Shown: positions 61,393 to 64,000 of the stretch, one piece after another | How the letters are laid out: every line of letters begins with the position of its first letter | How positions within the stretch are numbered: the stretch's first letter is position 1 | Origin: Marinibium conchae | Lineage (GTDB): Bacteria > Pseudomonadota > Gammaproteobacteria > Enterobacterales > Alteromonadaceae | NCBI RefSeq assembly: GCF_015595035.1 | Contig: NZ_JADNRN010000001.1 | Location: 930,001 to 994,000 of the forward strand | DNA length: 64,000 bases | Direction: 5' to 3' | Notes under the pieces: model-generated | Seen by the model: only the letters and a program-made list of their open reading frames with translations | Databases searched by the model: none | Told to the model about the DNA's origin: nothing | Translations under genes and position numbers: made by a program

Positions 61393-63555
61393 ATGACAGC
61401 GTTAAATAATGCAAATGCCCTCGATGAAGGCCAAACTTTGAATAATGCAGGTTTCGATATCTGTGAAGGATCAGTGGCACCTTTTGGTGCGACCTTGAAT
61501 GAAAGCGGTTGCAATTTCTCCATCTACTGCCCCGATGCAGAGCAAGTTTTTTTATGTCTGTTCAGCGAGGACGACCAAGAACTCGCTAGATTCAAACTGC
61601 ATCAGCGTATTCAATCTAAATGGTTCTGTTGTATTAAGGGTGTTAAGGAAGGGCAAAAGTATGCCTATCGTGTTAGACCTAAAGTGCATCGCAGAGTCAA
61701 TGATGAAATGGATGAGGGTAGACTGCTCATCGATCCATACGCAACACAGATAAGCAAAGCACTTCATTGGGACCGAGAGGCTTATAACGGGAGTGATGCG
61801 CTAATCAACAGTAATACGGTGAAGGATAATTCAGCCTTTGTTCCTAAGTCTATTGTTCGTCAAAAAACAGCAACAACAAACTCGATAACTAACTACGCAA
61901 AGCGTGTGTTGCAAGCAAGCGATCGCATCATTTACGAAGCTCACGTGAAGGGCATATCTCAATTGCACCCGAGTGTGCCTAGTGAGCAGCGCGGAACTTA
62001 CTTAGGTGCATCGCATCCGGATATCATCGAACATTTGGTTTCCCTAGGCGTGACCACCGTGCAATTCATGCCAATTTTTGCGTTTATGCCTGAACCTTAC
62101 ATTAGCGAAAAAGGGCTAACGAATTATTGGGGATACAACCCAATTAATTTTTTCAGCCCAGAAGTTCGCTACGCACAAACTGATGCCGTAAATGAGTGTA
62201 AGCAGATGATAGAGCGCTATCACGCTGCAGGCTTAGAAGTTGTGCTTGATGTTGTTTATAATCACACTTGTGAGAGTGGTGAGCCCGGCTGTATTCTGTC
62301 TTTTAAGGGGCTTTGTCATCAACACGCTTATTTACAAGTAAGCAATGATGAGCTCAGTCATCCTAGCTATTTAAATTACTCGGGCTGTGGCAATACGATC
62401 AATACTGCCGACACTTTCATGCAGACTATGATCATCGACTCACTACGCTATTGGGTTGTTGAGATGGGGGTGGATGGCTTTCGTTTTGATTTGGCAGCGT
62501 CTCTCGGCAGAGAGCCCGTCGATTTTCACGCTAATGCGGCCTTCTTTAAAATTCTGCGTCAAGATCCTGTTCTCAAAGATGCCATTATGATAGCTGAACC
62601 CTGGGATATTGGACCTGGTGGCTATCAATTAGGTCATTTCCCTGATTATTGGTTAGAAGTGAACGACAGGTTTAGAGATGATGTGAGAGGTTTTTGGCGC
62701 TCAGACAAGGGTCTTAAAGCTGATTTTGCTACCCGCTTTATGGGCTCGAAGGACTTTTTCCCCAAGGGCGTTAGGCCTATGCAAGCAAGTATCAATAACG
62801 TCACCTACCATGACGGTTTTACGTTACATGATTTGGTAAGTTATGCACACAAGCATAACTTTGCAAATTTAGAAGACAACCGAGACGGTCATAATCATAA
62901 TCTAAGTGCGAATTACGGTGTTGAAGGGGAAACTGACGACATTAAAGTTATTGCGTTGCGAGAACAGCAAAAGCGTAACTTATTTGCCACTCTAGTGTTG
63001 TCGCAAGGCACACCTCATATCTTGGGGGGGGACGAGCTCAGTCGCAGTCAAAAAGGTAACAATAATGCCTATTGCCAAGATAATGAGCTAAATTGGTTCA
63101 ATTGGGAACTCACATCAACGCAACGTCAGTTTTTGGCGTTTACCCGTCACGTGCTAGCGCTGAGAAAACAACACAAAATTCTCAGCCGAATGATGTTTGC
63201 TGATGACAAGTTTACCAGTGAAGTCAACATCGCTTCCACTCAATGGTATCGCGTAGACGGCTCACACAAGCGGGATCAAGATTGGACTAACGACAATCAT
63301 CATTGCTTCGCGCTACACCTTGTTGCGATAGCTAATCAAAGCACAGACGAAACGGAAGACGGGCAAGAGTGGCTTTATTGCGTTAACGGCTCAGCAGATG
63401 ACGTTGAGTTTAATCTTCCCCTCTTGTTGAATGATGTGGAATGGGAATGCATGCTGCATACGGCGTGTGAGAGAATAGATGATTATCAATCCTTACCTAT
63501 TAGTCCGCTTTTTAAAATGCCAGCGAGATGTTTGTCGTTATTCAGAAAAAGATAA
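61393..63555 (+). CDS. glgX: Glycogen debranching enzyme GlgX
   Basis: 720 aa. N-terminal CBM48-type domain (about 25-115), then a GH13 barrel of the isoamylase/GlgX type: YEAHVKGIS, nucleophile Asp in GFRFDLAASL, acid/base Glu in IAEPWDIGPGGYQLG, and YHDGFTLHDLVSY. Cleaves the short branches left by phosphorylase. Thirteen bases after glgB, same operon. The C-terminus is slightly long relative to E. coli (657 aa). Confidence 0.95.
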   Translation: MTALNNANALDEGQTLNNAGFDICEGSVAPFGATLNESGCNFSIYCPDAEQVFLCLFSEDDQELARFKLHQRIQSKWFCCIKGVKEGQKYAYRVRPKVHRRVNDEMDEGRLLIDPYATQISKALHWDREAYNGSDALINSNTVKDNSAFVPKSIVRQKTATTNSITNYAKRVLQASDRIIYEAHVKGISQLHPSVPSEQRGTYLGASHPDIIEHLVSLGVTTVQFMPIFAFMPEPYISEKGLTNYWGYNPINFFSPEVRYAQTDAVNECKQMIERYHAAGLEVVLDVVYNHTCESGEPGCILSFKGLCHQHAYLQVSNDELSHPSYLNYSGCGNTINTADTFMQTMIIDSLRYWVVEMGVDGFRFDLAASLGREPVDFHANAAFFKILRQDPVLKDAIMIAEPWDIGPGGYQLGHFPDYWLEVNDRFRDDVRGFWRSDKGLKADFATRFMGSKDFFPKGVRPMQASINNVTYHDGFTLHDLVSYAHKHNFANLEDNRDGHNHNLSANYGVEGETDDIKVIALREQQKRNLFATLVLSQGTPHILGGDELSRSQKGNNNAYCQDNELNWFNWELTSTQRQFLAFTRHVLALRKQHKILSRMMFADDKFTSEVNIASTQWYRVDGSHKRDQDWTNDNHHCFALHLVAIANQSTDETEDGQEWLYCVNGSADDVEFNLPLLLNDVEWECMLHTACERIDDYQSLPISPLFKMPARCLSLFRKR

Positions 63556-63585
63556 CTTGGTTTATGTTTTTTGGTATTTAGCTAT

Positions 63586-63614
63586 TTATCATCTACTTAG
63601 ATGAGTGCTATGAT
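63586..63614 (+). promoter_or_regulatory. Possible gnd promoter
   Basis: TTATCA (63586-63591), 17 bases, TATGAT (63609-63614), followed by a GC-rich CGCGCC. A small CATCT/AGATG inverted repeat overlaps the spacer (63590-63603). The -35 is weak, so this is tentative. Confidence 0.45.
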
Positions 63615-63645
63615 CGCGCCACTTCACTATTGACGAGTAAATAAT

Positions 63646-64000
63646 ATGAGTGTGCCAACCTCCCCAAGTAGCATCGACAACGCAGAACAATGTGATATCG
63701 GCTTTATTGGCTTGGGAGTCATGGGTAAGAACTTAGTACTTAACCTTGCTGATAATGGCTACAAGGTGGCATGTTTCGACCTAGATCAGACGAAAATTGA
63801 CGCCATACTTGCGCAGGACGAAGAGGAACGCATGGTCGACAAACCGCGGGTGGTAGCTTGTCGGTCATATACTGAGCTTTTAGCCAATCTCAAAGCGCCA
63901 CATACGATCATTCTTTCGGTGCCTGCTGGTAAGCCTGTCGACCATGTCTGTCATCATTTAATAGATGCTGGCGTGCAAGCTGACGATATCGTTGTCGATA
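63646..64000 (+). CDS. gnd: 6-phosphogluconate dehydrogenase, 5' part (runs off the window)
   Basis: The first 118 residues are present. After an extension of about 16 residues, the NADP-binding motif IGFIGLGVMGKNLVLNLADNG is typical of Gnd, followed by EERMVDKPRVVACRSYTELLANLKAP and ILSVPAGKPVD. Decarboxylates 6-phosphogluconate to ribulose 5-phosphate, the alternative fate of the metabolite that Edd dehydrates. Truncated only by the window edge. Confidence 0.94.
   Translation, partial: MSVPTSPSSIDNAEQCDIGFIGLGVMGKNLVLNLADNGYKVACFDLDQTKIDAILAQDEEERMVDKPRVVACRSYTELLANLKAPHTIILSVPAGKPVDHVCHHLIDAGVQADDIVVD

Overview
The window is chromosomal DNA from a marine-type gammaproteobacterium. Order Alteromonadales (Alteromonadaceae or a close relative) fits best. 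This rests on recognisable protein families, on the hemA-prfA-prmC-sirB2-kdsA and hexR/zwf-pgl-edd-glk-eda gene orders, on a monomeric NADP isocitrate dehydrogenase, and on a fairly low GC content judged by eye. The genus cannot be fixed from sequence reading alone. I see no insertion sequence, prophage, CRISPR array or rRNA operon. Most of the window is core genome with a few orphan or lineage-specific genes between the conserved blocks.

Layout. 1-600: minus-strand tRNA operon Met-Leu-Gln-Gln with its own promoter and terminator. 0.75-4.5 kb: an orphan hypothetical gene, then rplY-pth-ychF behind a three-hairpin leader that looks like an L25 autoregulatory element. 5-10 kb: a TonB-dependent receptor, a metallo-beta-lactamase-fold hydrolase, a mirror-image array of short REP-like repeats, a small lipoprotein and an unknown protein. 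10.1-12.7 kb: lolB-ispE-tRNA-Gln-prs. 12.9-19.3 kb: hemA-prfA-prmC-sirB2, kdsA, then an unusual membrane-anchored lipoyl-domain protein with an alpha/beta hydrolase. 19.3-28.5 kb: ychJ, icd, roxA, mnmA-hflD-purB, rluE and cspD. 28.7-36.3 kb: clpS-clpA, an orphan lipoprotein, infA, and trxB-aat-bpt. ClpS, ClpA, Aat and Bpt together form the bacterial N-degron pathway. 36.5-45.8 kb: yfbV, sprT, sppA, a ydjA-type nitroreductase, a saccharopine-dehydrogenase-like reductase, a secreted hydrolase with an ECF sigma factor carrying a four-helix membrane tail, and a soluble multi-PAS chemoreceptor.

45.9-64 kb is a carbon-metabolism island: pykA, hexR, zwf-pgl-edd-glk-eda (oxidative pentose phosphate entry plus the Entner-Doudoroff pathway), yeaD, gap, malQ-glgB-glgX (glycogen and maltodextrin metabolism) and the start of gnd. 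Five HexR-like palindromes sit in front of pykA, hexR, zwf and in the gap/malQ divergent region, so one regulator probably coordinates much of the island.

The points most worth a second look are the orphan membrane-tethered lipoyl protein, the sigma factor fused to a membrane domain, the chemoreceptor with two FixL-like PAS domains, the mirror-symmetric repeat array, and the leader RNA of rplY. All calls come from reading the sequence; no database search was run.
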